Source of the DNA: Psychrobacter sp. PL19
GTDB lineage: Bacteria; Pseudomonadota; Gammaproteobacteria; Pseudomonadales; Moraxellaceae
Direction of reading: 5' to 3'
DNA length: 64,000 bases
Assembly (NCBI RefSeq): GCF_017875835.1
Contig: NZ_JAGING010000001.1
Location: forward strand, 1,054,001 to 1,118,000
Of this stretch, positions 26,473 to 34,763 are shown piece by piece. The notes under the pieces are model-generated. The model saw only the letters and a list, made by a program, of their open reading frames with translations, searched no databases and was not told where the DNA came from. Each line of letters starts with the position of its first letter. The stretch's first letter is position 1. The position numbers and the translations under genes were made by a program.

Positions 26473-27108
26473 ATGACCGCGCCGTCCTTGTCTATACCCA
26501 TGCTAAAATTTGACCAGCTGACTGTTCAGCGCGGTGAAATACCGCTCTGTGAAGCGGTAGTACTGAGCTTATCGGCTGGTAGCATTTGCCACTTAATTGG
26601 GGCGAACGGTACGGGCAAGACTACGTTGCTCATGCAACTTGCGGGATTATTGCCAATAACAACTGGTGCAGTTTATTATCAAGGGACAATAGGTTTACCC
26701 ATCCAGCCATTATATGTCTCGCATCAGCTGGGCATACATCCGAGTCTAACGGTAGCACAGAACCTGATATTTTTGCTGAATTTATATGGTATCACACCCA
26801 ATGATGATGATATCGATCAGGCGTTGGCATGGGTAGGGTTGCAAGGTTTTGAAACCATCAGCTCAAGTCATCTGTCTGCGGGTCAAACGCGCCGGATTAC
26901 CCTTGCTCGCCTATATTTGTTAACCCCGCAGTTGACCCCATTGTGGTTACTTGACGAGCCGTTTACCGCGCTTGACGTTGATATGGTGGCGCGAATGGAA
27001 ACTCGATTGCGCGAGTTTGCCAGTATGGGTGGGGCGATAGTGATGACCAGTCATCAGTCAGTGGCCGTTGTCAATCAAGTGCTCGATTTGTCAGACTATG
27101 TGGTATAA
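26473..27108 (+). CDS. ccmA: Haem exporter ATP-binding protein CcmA
   Basis: A 211-residue ABC ATPase with Walker A GANGTGKTTL, signature LSAGQTRR, Walker B LWLLDEPFTALD and the switch His in MTSHQ. It is short and has the SAGQ signature typical of CcmA rather than SGGQ. With CcmB and CcmC it forms the inner-membrane complex that releases holo-CcmE in cytochrome c maturation system I. The ATG at 26473 has AAGAGG upstream; a TTG one codon earlier is less likely. It is the first gene of ccmABCDE and overlaps the frame region of ccmB closely (8 nt gap). Confidence 0.92.
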   Translation: MTAPSLSIPMLKFDQLTVQRGEIPLCEAVVLSLSAGSICHLIGANGTGKTTLLMQLAGLLPITTGAVYYQGTIGLPIQPLYVSHQLGIHPSLTVAQNLIFLLNLYGITPNDDDIDQALAWVGLQGFETISSSHLSAGQTRRITLARLYLLTPQLTPLWLLDEPFTALDVDMVARMETRLREFASMGGAIVMTSHQSVAVVNQVLDLSDYVV

Positions 27109-27115
27109 GGGACGG

Positions 27116-27895
27116 ATGATGACCGACAGCCGAGTACAGGTAGCAAACGACAGTTCCGCTAGTGATAGTTCTGCTAGTGATACTAATATTGCTAGTAAAT
27201 CTGCCATAATAAATACGGCTGCCCGTAGTATTAGCTTTGGACAATTATGGCGACGCGAATGGCAGGTTAAGCAGCAAGGAGCGATACAATGGTTGTATCC
27301 CTTGGTGCTGTTTTTGGTCATTATTACTTTATTCCCGCTAGCGGTGGGTAGTGAACCACAATTACTGCAGCGCCTTGGGGTATCGGCGGTGTGGATTGCC
27401 GCTCTACTATCCTTGGTCATGGGCGTCGATGACTTGTTTAAACCAGCACTTGATAATGGTACGTTAGCGCAGTTGGTAGTCGCAAAAGCATCGCTACCCT
27501 TGTGGGTGCTGATTCGTTTGGCTATTCACTGGGTATTTAGTAGTGGCATTGTAGCGGTGCTCAGCTTGCTTGCTGTGCCTCTGTTCCAGCTCAGCTGGCT
27601 TGAGACTGGCGTGCTGATGGCTTCTATTGTGGCCGGGAGCCCGATGTTGCTAATGTTATCGGCTATGGCCAGTAGCTTGACCTTATCACTCAAAAACGGT
27701 GCGGTACTTGTGCCCCTGATTGCTCTACCGATGCAACTGCCAGTATTAATTTTTGCGACTGGCGCGGTTGATTTATTTGCCACAGGTCTTAACGGTTTGC
27801 CTATTTTAGCGTTATTATTAGCGGGTAGCATTGTTTCAGTATTAGTCATGCCGTGGGTCATTGCCACCACCTTAAAAATGGCTTGGTTAAATTAG
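27116..27895 (+). CDS. ccmB: Haem exporter permease CcmB
   Basis: A 259-residue protein with six hydrophobic segments. It has the family opening WRREWQVKQQGAIQWLYPLVLFLVI and FPLAVG, the conserved loop SVWIAALLSLVMGVDDLFKPALDNGTLAQLV, then GSPMLLMLSAMASSLTL. It partners CcmA in the ATP-driven step of haem-CcmE release. An N-terminal Ser/Asp/Ala-rich ~35 residues precede the core and are longer than in other CcmB proteins. ATGs at 27116 and 27119 both follow an AAGGGA ribosome site 5-8 bp away. It immediately follows ccmA. Confidence 0.9.
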   Translation: MMTDSRVQVANDSSASDSSASDTNIASKSAIINTAARSISFGQLWRREWQVKQQGAIQWLYPLVLFLVIITLFPLAVGSEPQLLQRLGVSAVWIAALLSLVMGVDDLFKPALDNGTLAQLVVAKASLPLWVLIRLAIHWVFSSGIVAVLSLLAVPLFQLSWLETGVLMASIVAGSPMLLMLSAMASSLTLSLKNGAVLVPLIALPMQLPVLIFATGAVDLFATGLNGLPILALLLAGSIVSVLVMPWVIATTLKMAWLN

Positions 27896-28178
27896 ACTTT
27901 TAATAATAATTTAATAATATTTTTATAAATATAAAGCTAAAATAAATGCTTGAAGCTGCAAACAAAACGATTTATTGAGCTTTACTAATTACCTAATTAT
28001 GCTATTTAAACGCTTCGCATTAACAGCGTGGTGAAGATTGGCAATTTTGCTATAATAGTCATTTATAGATTTTATCCAGTGTTTAACGCCGGCAGGTTCG
28101 CGGATAGTAGCTCCAGTGAATAAGACAATCGTGCGTCTATCTGCTATAACCAATACGCTGTGCAATAGGTTCATTTCT

Positions 28179-28967
28179 ATGCCCAATATGAATAACGTCT
28201 CATCTCCTAGCCTGTGGCAGCGTATCTGGCAAGGCTTCTTAGTCACTGTCGGTACGAAACAGTTTTTTCGTATCTTTGCGCCTTGGGTAAAGTGGCTGGC
28301 GATATTAGCCACTATTTTCTTAATAATCGGTAGTGTCTGGGGTTTGGCTTTTGCGCCACCTGACTATTTGCAAGGTAATAGTTACCGGATCATATTTATT
28401 CATGTTCCAGCGGCCAGTCTTGCTATTTCTATTTATTTTGCTCTGGCGGTATTGGGGGTGATTTATCTAGTATGGAAAATTAAAACGGCCAATCTTGTTG
28501 CCCAAGCATTAGCGCCAATAGGCTTTTTATTGTGCGTGATTAGTCTGCTAACCGGCTCTATTTGGGCAAAACCTACCTGGGGCACATACTGGGTATGGGA
28601 TGCGCGTCTGACTTCAATGCTAATTTTGGCGTTTTTATATGCCGGCGTGATGGCACTATTTGCCGCATTTGAACATACCGCCAACCGGGGTAAAGCAGCG
28701 GCTATTTTATGCATTGTTGGCGCGGTGAATCTACCGATTATCAAATATTCTGTACAATGGTGGAACACCTTGCATCAAGGCGCAACATTTACCTTGACTG
28801 AAGCGCCAAAAATGTCTGCTGATATGTGGATGCCGTTGCTATTTATGGTTATTGGCAGTTATCTGCTGGTGGCAACATTGGCTATTTATCGAACCAATAC
28901 TTTGATTTTATACCGGGATCAAGGCAAAGCGTGGGTGAAAGAGTATATCCGTAGTCAAAATAAGTAA
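28179..28967 (+). CDS. ccmC: Haem-handling protein CcmC
   Basis: About 262 residues with six hydrophobic segments. The tryptophan-rich haem motif is seen as AKPTWGTYWVWDARLTS, flanked by the two His regions IIFIHVPAAS and NTLHQGAT that bind haem axially. CcmC presents haem to CcmE. The ATG at 28179 fits the family length; the frame extends to a GTG at 28116, and neither has a convincing ribosome site. A 280 bp gap separates it from ccmB, wider than usual in this operon. Confidence 0.92.
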   Translation: MPNMNNVSSPSLWQRIWQGFLVTVGTKQFFRIFAPWVKWLAILATIFLIIGSVWGLAFAPPDYLQGNSYRIIFIHVPAASLAISIYFALAVLGVIYLVWKIKTANLVAQALAPIGFLLCVISLLTGSIWAKPTWGTYWVWDARLTSMLILAFLYAGVMALFAAFEHTANRGKAAAILCIVGAVNLPIIKYSVQWWNTLHQGATFTLTEAPKMSADMWMPLLFMVIGSYLLVATLAIYRTNTLILYRDQGKAWVKEYIRSQNK

Positions 28968-29001
28968 CGGTTAGAAAATATTATTCAGATAGGAGAAAGC
29001 C

Positions 29002-29217
29002 ATGCAACCCTACTTTTATAGCATATCTGAGTTTATTGCCATGGGTGATCATGGGGTTTTCGTCTGGTCGTGCTGGGCAATTGCGGTTGGTATGGTATTG
29101 ATTTTTGTTGGCTATAGCCGCAAGCAGAGACGAAAACTGATAAAAGAGCTGACCATTCAGCAAGTAAGACAAGCTCAGCGTGTCCCCAAGAAGGGCAATA
29201 AAACTTCCGCGTTATAG
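29002..29217 (+). CDS. ccmD: Haem exporter accessory protein CcmD
   Basis: A 71-residue protein with one membrane helix (SCWAIAVGMVLIFVGY), the typical GDHGVFVWSCW lead-in, and a Lys/Arg-rich cytoplasmic tail (SRKQRRKLIKELTIQQVRQAQR). CcmD helps release holo-CcmE from CcmABC. AGGAGAAAG precedes the ATG. Assignment rests on position after ccmC plus this topology. Confidence 0.85.
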   Translation: MQPYFYSISEFIAMGDHGVFVWSCWAIAVGMVLIFVGYSRKQRRKLIKELTIQQVRQAQRVPKKGNKTSAL

Positions 29218-29487
29218 TGGTATTCCAAGGTCATAGCATGACTTTAAGACCGTTAAAACTCTATTAGACTGGCATTCATTCTTCTGGTCACAGGATATTT
29301 TAATATGAGTACCACTCAGTTTACTCAATATGCAATGGGCGTATTGATTTGTATAAAAAATGCCACCATGTAGCTATCACAAGCACATCCGATTTAATCT
29401 ATTCTGAAACATTTTATTCTGAAAAAGGGCCCTTGATAGTCTCTTTTTCTGTTTTGCAAAGCAATCACTTATCAATGAGGTAGGGGT

Positions 29488-29988
29488 ATGAACGCCGTTC
29501 GACGCAAAAAACTTATGTGGGTCCTGTTTACGTTTGCAGGCGCAGTAGTCGCAGTAGGGCTGATCCTTTATGCCATCGGGCAAAAAACGGACTACTATTT
29601 TGACCCTACTGCTATTGCCGAAGGTGAGGCCCCGCAAGACACACGTATACGCGCTGGTGGAATGGTGGTTGCTGGCAGTGTGCAGCGTGCGCCAGATGAC
29701 CCGCTGAGCATCGAGTTTGCTATCACTGATTTTCAATCGACTGTTCCCGTGACCTATCAGGGAATTTTGCCGGACTTGTTTGCTGAGAATTCTGGTATTG
29801 TCGCAACGGGCAAAATGCAAGGTGAAACTTTTGTCGCTGGTGAAGTGTTGGCTAAGCATGATGAAAAGTATATGCCGCCAGAAGTTGCCAATTCATTAAA
29901 AGAAAATAACCGACTGGGTGCCACGCCAAGCTCTGAGCAATATAATCCTGCTGAACCTGTTTATGAAACCAAAATACTAGAGCAATAA
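29488..29988 (+). CDS. ccmE: Periplasmic haem chaperone CcmE
   Basis: A 166-residue protein: an N-terminal membrane anchor after [14 protein letters not shown], then a beta-barrel domain with [24 protein letters not shown] and the haem-attachment site [12 protein letters not shown]. The covalent ligand is H124 and the neighbouring Tyr is Y128. It carries haem through the periplasm to the cytochrome c ligation module. It lies 270 bp downstream of ccmD and is followed by a strong terminator, so the ccm run ends here without ccmF, ccmG or ccmH. Confidence 0.95.
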   Translation: MNAVRRKKLMWVLFTFAGAVVAVGLILYAIGQKTDYYFDPTAIAEGEAPQDTRIRAGGMVVAGSVQRAPDDPLSIEFAITDFQSTVPVTYQGILPDLFAENSGIVATGKMQGETFVAGEVLAKHDEKYMPPEVANSLKENNRLGATPSSEQYNPAEPVYETKILEQ

Positions 29989-30015
29989 TCACCGTTAGCA
30001 AGTTGAAGAATAAAT

Positions 30016-30052
30016 AAAACCCCACCGACAATCATATCGGTGGGGTTTTTGT
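30016..30052 (+). terminator. Strong terminator after ccmE
   Basis: A 12 bp stem AAACCCCACCGA and its complement with an 8 nt loop and a TTTTT tail, about 28 bp after the ccmE stop. It marks the end of the ccmABCDE unit. Confidence 0.9.
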
Positions 30053-30086
30053 ATTTACTAACTTAGTAATTTACCAGCTTAGCAAA

Positions 30087-30223
30087 TATAGTCAATAAAA
30101 AGTAATATCGATACATAATCTACTGCTGGCATAAGTTTTTCTTGCTTGCTGTGCCTACACAGACAGAGGCTGCAAAAAGCTTATACCAGCAGTACCGTCG
30201 CGTTTTAAGCTATTTTAACTATA
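30087..30223 (+). repeat. MITE-like dispersed repeat, copy 3
   Basis: A 137 bp copy with TATAGTCAATA... and ...TTTTAACTATA ends, lying between convergent ccmE and the aldo/keto reductase. It is flanked by similar ~26 bp segments (CTTAGTAATTTACCAGCTTA on the left; a near-identical CTTAGTAATTTGCCAGCTTA on the right). Confidence 0.88.
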
Positions 30224-30296
30224 CCTTAGTAATTTGCCAGCTTAGTAACTAGCTTAGCAAATAGCTACTAAGACTGTTTTAATCATGCCGTTAGGG

Positions 30297-31145
30297 TCAA
30301 TCGTCCCATACAGGCGTATAGTCAGGATGTTCAATTTTTCGTCCATCACTACGAGCAAGGCTGCTAATTTTTTCCAATTCATCAGCGCTCAATTGCACAT
30401 CAATAGCATCTAAATTACCCTGTAGATGTTTAGGGTTAGCGGTTTTTGGAATGGCTAAGCGGTCTTTATTTGACAAGATCCACGCAAGCGACACTTGAGC
30501 CGGAGTAATACCGTGTTTGTCAGCAATTTCCTTGATGATTTCATTATCGAACACATCACCACGTGCTAGTGGCGAATAGGCTTGTAATAAAATATGATGA
30601 TTATTCAAAAAGGTCTGTAACGTTTGTTGTTTAATAAACGGGTGAAACTCAACTTGGTTAACCACGATTGGGACATCCGCATACTTTTCTGCTTCAATAA
30701 TATGCGCAATATTGAAGTTAGATACCCCGATGTGGCGGGTTAAACCTTGTTTTTGCAGCTCGCATAATGCGGGGATCGTTTCAGACAGTGGCACGCGATC
30801 ATCAGGCCAGTGTAATAGCAGCAAGTCAACATAGTCAGTATCGAGATTTTCTAGCGAACGCTTGGCAGCAGCAATCAGCTTTTCAGGCTGAAATTTTAAA
30901 TCATCAGGAAATATCTTAGTCGTTAAAAAGAATTTGTCACGAGCAACCCCTGATTGCTTCATACCTTGTCCTACTTCCTTCTCATTGCCGTAGGCTTGTG
31001 CCGTATCAATATGCTCATAGCCCATTTGTAGGCCCTGGCTGACCACGTCAATACAGTCTTGGCCAGTTGACTGCCAAGTACCTAGGCCGAGTACAGGAAT
31101 ATTAGCTTGTCCAGCCGTGCGAATATTATAGGTTTTTGAATTCAT
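30297..31145 (-). CDS. Aldo/keto reductase family oxidoreductase
   Basis: A 282-residue TIM-barrel NAD(P)H reductase. The catalytic tetrad region is visible: HIDTAQAYGNEKEVG supplies Asp and Tyr, FFLTTKIFPDD supplies Lys and LLLLHWPDD supplies His. Late cofactor-binding segments are SKPT-like SNKDRLAIPKTANPKHLQGNLDAID. The length and motifs match the 2,5-diketo-gluconate reductase group, but the substrate is not deducible. It is monocistronic on the minus strand and convergent with ccmE. Confidence 0.9.
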   Translation of the reverse strand: MNSKTYNIRTAGQANIPVLGLGTWQSTGQDCIDVVSQGLQMGYEHIDTAQAYGNEKEVGQGMKQSGVARDKFFLTTKIFPDDLKFQPEKLIAAAKRSLENLDTDYVDLLLLHWPDDRVPLSETIPALCELQKQGLTRHIGVSNFNIAHIIEAEKYADVPIVVNQVEFHPFIKQQTLQTFLNNHHILLQAYSPLARGDVFDNEIIKEIADKHGITPAQVSLAWILSNKDRLAIPKTANPKHLQGNLDAIDVQLSADELEKISSLARSDGRKIEHPDYTPVWDD

Positions 31146-31571
31146 ATTATTAACCTTATTATTAGTGCAGTAGTTTGTTTGATTGTTGAATGTATGGATT
31201 ATATAAATATAATGGAATATATGAAAAGAACTGGCATCTGATAATAAGACTCAGTTCAACTCCACTACTATAAGAAAAATCACCATCAAGCAAAAGGGTG
31301 AGTGACGATTTCCTACAAAGGACACACAGGCCGTAACATCATTGTTAGTAACGAAAACCCTTCACGAACCCATTTATTAATTGATCTTACGGATTAAAAG
31401 GGACTAAGTTTTCACTAAATACAGGCAACAAAAAACGTCTATTATCGATTGATGATAGACGTTATTGACACTTCTAAATACTAACCCTTTAACGCTGGTA
31501 GCTCGTTGGCGCTATCAGTGTCTAGGTGGCTTTTATTTTAGCTATTAGAATAAAAGCGACTGGTATTTAAA
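31146..31571. other. Intergenic region between metQ and the aldo/keto reductase
   Basis: About 425 bp. It holds the metQ terminator and the presumed promoter of the aldo/keto reductase. No other gene or repeat is seen. Confidence 0.5.
31428..31465 (-). terminator. Rho-independent terminator downstream of metQ
   Basis: A 9 bp stem AACGTCTAT/ATAGACGTT with a T-run (TTTTTTG) on the minus strand, about 110 bp beyond the metQ stop. Confidence 0.7.
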
Positions 31572-32552
31572 TTACTGCGCAGTAGTTTTTGTTGCAGTGC
31601 TTGCAGCTGCTGCATCGGTAGTGGTCGCCGCACTAGCTTTAGGATCCCAAATTTTTGGATATTTATAGCCTGGGAAAGTATCATGCGCATATTTTTTGAA
31701 GGCTTCTGAATTATAAGCGTTAGTAACGTCTTTAACCCATTTTTTGCCCACATCAGCAGATTTGACTGCCGACCAGTTGATATAAGCAAAGCTTGGCTCT
31801 TGGAATAGCGCTTCAGTCAGCTTGATACCAGCATCGGTCGCGTAGTTGCCATTAATAACGGCAAAGTCTACTTCATCACGTGCACGTGGTAGCTGGGCGG
31901 CTTCTAACTCAACGATTTTGATATCGTACTTGCTGTTGTCAGCGATGTCCGTTTTCGAAGCTGTTAATGGATCGATATCATCTTTTAAGGTAATCCAACC
32001 CAAATCACTCATCATTACCAAGGCGCGGGCAAAGTTGCTTGGGTCATTAGGAGCAGAAATACTCATGCCCTTATAAACTTCATCCAAGCTGGTTTTTTTG
32101 CCTGAATAAAGACCAAGTGGGGCAGTAGGTACTTGGAAGACTTCTACCAAGTCGAGATTATTTTCTTTTTTAAAGGTGTCGAGATATGGCTTATGCTGAA
32201 AAATATTGATGTCTAGGTCGCCATCAGCCAATGCTAGGTTTGGGCGGACATAATCAGTAAAAGGGATTAGCTCCACTTCGTAGCCTTGAGCTTCAAGTGA
32301 ACTTTTGACTTGGTTGCGTACCATGTCTGCAAAGTCACCTTCGGTAGTGCCGATAATGATTTTAGTATGATCAGGATCGATATCATTAGCTGCTGTTGTC
32401 GCAGAAGATTCGGTAGTCGAGCCTTCGGTAACTGGCTCTTCAGCAGTCGCTTCTGGTGCTGATGAGTTGCTACAGCCGACTAAGACTAAGCTTGATACGC
32501 CAACAGCGGCAAATGCGGTCGCCAATTGACGGCTGATATCTGTTAATTTCAT
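31572..32552 (-). CDS. metQ: MetQ/NlpA-family substrate-binding lipoprotein
   Basis: A 326-residue lipoprotein with a lipobox in SSLVLVGCSNSS. A Ser/Thr/Glu-rich linker leads into the NlpA fold: KIIIGTTEGDFADMVRNQV, VELIPFTDYVRPNLALADGDLDINIFQHKPYLD, GLYSGKKTSLDEV, ISAPNDPSNFARALVMMSDLGWITLKD and FAVINGNYATDAG, all standard MetQ blocks. It captures methionine (or a close analogue) for MetNI. The last ~25 residues are an Ala/Thr-rich tail not usual in the family. It is downstream of metNI on the same strand, but a terminator and 335 bp intervene. Confidence 0.9.
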   Translation of the reverse strand: MKLTDISRQLATAFAAVGVSSLVLVGCSNSSAPEATAEEPVTEGSTTESSATTAANDIDPDHTKIIIGTTEGDFADMVRNQVKSSLEAQGYEVELIPFTDYVRPNLALADGDLDINIFQHKPYLDTFKKENNLDLVEVFQVPTAPLGLYSGKKTSLDEVYKGMSISAPNDPSNFARALVMMSDLGWITLKDDIDPLTASKTDIADNSKYDIKIVELEAAQLPRARDEVDFAVINGNYATDAGIKLTEALFQEPSFAYINWSAVKSADVGKKWVKDVTNAYNSEAFKKYAHDTFPGYKYPKIWDPKASAATTTDAAAASTATKTTAQ

Positions 32553-32572
32553 GGGGTTTCCTCAAGAGTAAA

Positions 32573-32597
32573 GGTACTGGGTACTGGGTACTGGGTA
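32573..32597. repeat. Short tandem repeat, 8 bp unit
   Basis: GGTACTGG repeated three times immediately upstream of metQ, between the terminator and the metQ start, close enough to affect its leader. Confidence 0.8.
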
Positions 32598-32627
32598 TTA
32601 GATTTAAATAGAATTAGGGTAGCCATT

Positions 32628-32659
32628 AAAAAAGCAACATTATCAGTAGTAATGCTGCT
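32628..32659 (-). terminator. Rho-independent terminator downstream of metI
   Basis: A 10 bp stem AGCAGCATTA/TAATGTTGCT (one G-U) with a T-run on the minus strand, located between metI and metQ. Confidence 0.7.
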
Positions 32660-32779
32660 ATGTTAAGTAATGCTAAATTAGTGTTAAAAGTAAACTTAGT
32701 CAGTTATAAAGTCAAGCATTATACACAGGAATAATAGGCGCTGAATCCTGAGTTTTATTCATCAATCGTATCCATTACT

Positions 32780-32830
32780 AGGTAATCGATAGGTAACTGA
32801 CAGGTAACTGATAGGTAACTGATAGGTATC
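32780..32830. repeat. Short tandem repeat, 11 bp unit
   Basis: About four copies of AGGTAACTGAT, slightly degenerate, about 60 bp beyond the metI stop. Confidence 0.8.
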
Positions 32831-32887
32831 AGTGGTGAATATAAGCGACTGAAGGCCTATAGTGGTGTTTGGCATTTATCTAACAAG

Positions 32888-33574
32888 TTAACGTTTATCC
32901 AATCGAGTCGCCAGCCAATTACCAAAGGCTTGGATCGATATCACCATGACTGACAGCATAATGACGATAAATACCATAACTTCAGTCTGATAGCGATAAT
33001 AACCATAACGAATCGCCAAATCACCAAGACCACCGCCACCAATCATACCAGCGGCCGCGGAATAAGACAGCAAGCTGATACAAAGAATAGTGACCGATAG
33101 CACCAACCCTGAACGCGCCTCATTTAGCAGTACCTTGATAATGGTAAAAGGGCGCGCACCCATAGATTCAGTCGCTTCAATAATACCGCGTGGCACTTCG
33201 CGTAAGTTCTGCTCCACCAAGCGGGCAAAGTAAAACGAACCGGCAATCGCTAGCACTACAGAGGCGGCGATAGGTCCGATGCCGGTGCCAACGAGGATTT
33301 TAGTAAAGGGGCTCATCGCAATCATTAGAATGACAAACGGGAAGGCGCGCATAAAGTTAGTGATGCTACCGAGCACACCGTATAGCGTCTTGTTCTGTAA
33401 AAATTGCCGATCGCTAGATAAAAATAAGAATATCCCAAACAGCCCACCAATCAAAATAGCGACTGTGGTCGAGATGCCGAGCATGATAAAGGTATCAAAA
33501 GATGCTTGCCAAATTTCTTTACGCAGCGCAATCAGTTTACCTATTGAGGCGGATAATTCAGCACCAGTCAACAT
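32888..33574 (-). CDS. metI: ABC methionine importer permease MetI
   Basis: A 228-residue protein with five membrane segments. It contains the permease EAA-type loop GIIEATESMGARPFTIIKVLLNEARSG that docks with MetN, and GSITNFMRAFPFVILMIAMSPF before it. The length matches MetI. It starts 19 bp downstream of metN, so the two are cotranscribed. The pore passes methionine delivered by MetQ. Confidence 0.92.
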   Translation of the reverse strand: MLTGAELSASIGKLIALRKEIWQASFDTFIMLGISTTVAILIGGLFGIFLFLSSDRQFLQNKTLYGVLGSITNFMRAFPFVILMIAMSPFTKILVGTGIGPIAASVVLAIAGSFYFARLVEQNLREVPRGIIEATESMGARPFTIIKVLLNEARSGLVLSVTILCISLLSYSAAAGMIGGGGLGDLAIRYGYYRYQTEVMVFIVIMLSVMVISIQAFGNWLATRLDKR

Positions 33575-33593
33575 GTTTATTTCTCCTGCCTCA

Positions 33594-34364
33594 TTAGTCT
33601 TCTTGTACTAAACCTTGGCCAATCTGGGTGGTTGCTTGAATCAGTCCATCACGAATATCTGCGACCTCGAGCAGTTGCCCCTGGTGCAATAGTGCGGCAC
33701 GGTGGCACAGCCTGCGAATGACGCTCATCTCATGGGTGACAATGACAATAGTGACCCCAAGCTGCTCATTAATATCACGCAGACAGGTTAACAAGCTACG
33801 GGTCGTAGCAGGATCGAGTGCACTGGTGGGCTCATCAGCGAGCAAGACCTTTGGGCTTGGCGCAATAGCACGTGCAATACCCACGCGCTGCATTTGTCCG
33901 CCTGATAGCTGTGCAGGATAGTGGCTGGCACGATCAATCAAGTCTACAATCTCAAGACAGTCCATTACTCGCTTATGGATATCGCGGCTAGGATAGCCTG
34001 CAACCGTCAAATTGAACGCCACGTTATCAAATACCGTGCGATTGGACATTAGATTAAATTGCTGAAAAATCATACCCATATTATGCCGTGCAATACGCAA
34101 GTCACTAGCAGATAGCTGGGTCAAATCTGTACCATCGATAATCACCTGACCACTATCAGGACGCTCAAGTAAGTTAATCAGCCGCAGTAAGGTAGACTTC
34201 CCTGCCCCTGAATAGCCCATTAAACCAAAGATTTCACCTTGCTGTATAGACAACGACGTCGGCTCAACAGCAGTAAACCGATGTGGCTTACCGTCTTTGT
34301 TTTTTATCGATCGGTCGCTTAAAAAGCTTTTGGTCACGTCATTTAGAACGATCATGTCACTCAT
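33594..34364 (-). CDS. metN: ABC methionine importer ATPase MetN (short form, no NIL domain)
   Basis: A 256-residue protein. Walker A is GYSGAGKSTLLR, the Q-loop is in GMIFQQFNLM, the signature is LSGGQMQR, Walker B is VLLADEPTSALDP and the switch His is in VTHEM. Typical MetN has about 340 residues because of a C-terminal NIL domain that senses methionine and shuts transport down; this protein ends just after the ATPase core (QIGQGLVQED), so that regulation would be missing. Its N-terminus has the usual TKSF...AVEPTSLSIQQGEIFGLMG. It is first in metNI. Confidence 0.9.
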   Translation of the reverse strand: MSDMIVLNDVTKSFLSDRSIKNKDGKPHRFTAVEPTSLSIQQGEIFGLMGYSGAGKSTLLRLINLLERPDSGQVIIDGTDLTQLSASDLRIARHNMGMIFQQFNLMSNRTVFDNVAFNLTVAGYPSRDIHKRVMDCLEIVDLIDRASHYPAQLSGGQMQRVGIARAIAPSPKVLLADEPTSALDPATTRSLLTCLRDINEQLGVTIVIVTHEMSVIRRLCHRAALLHQGQLLEVADIRDGLIQATTQIGQGLVQED

Positions 34365-34763
34365 GGAAGGCTCGAAATATTAGTAATAAAATAGCGGTTG
34401 AAAAATTAAATATGCGATTGCGCGATAACAGTATCAAAGGCAATATCAATATAATAAGGGGCCGTAATATAGCATATTATTAAGCGCTTTGGATATGCAC
34501 ATCCGTGACAAGCTTATGACAATATTGCCACTAACAGCATTATTGTCATGTTATAGAGGAGAGGTACTTGAGCCCAGTTTCTGAGGCTTCCAGAGACATA
34601 AATAGGGGCTAAAACTATACTAGCGCCGTTATTTTAAGACGCCAATTTTCTTAATAAGTAAACAACGAGTGCGCTGCTGGTCTGCTTTAGCTAACTGTAC
34701 GGAAAGAATAGATCATGTTGAACCAAGCATACCAAACGGTTGACAATACAGGCTGTTTATTGG
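34365..34763. other. Intergenic region upstream of metN
   Basis: About 400 bp between the kinase stop and the metN start. No gene, repeat or clear operator is seen. Confidence 0.4.

Larger units (their letters stand above)
32553..32887. other. Intergenic region between metI and metQ
   Basis: It contains a terminator (32628-32659) and two short tandem repeats (32573-32597 and 32780-32830). It presumably also holds a metQ promoter. Confidence 0.55.

Noticed and set aside
29305..29373. 22-codon frame between ccmD and ccmE
   Set aside because: Too short, no ribosome site and no resemblance to ccm genes.
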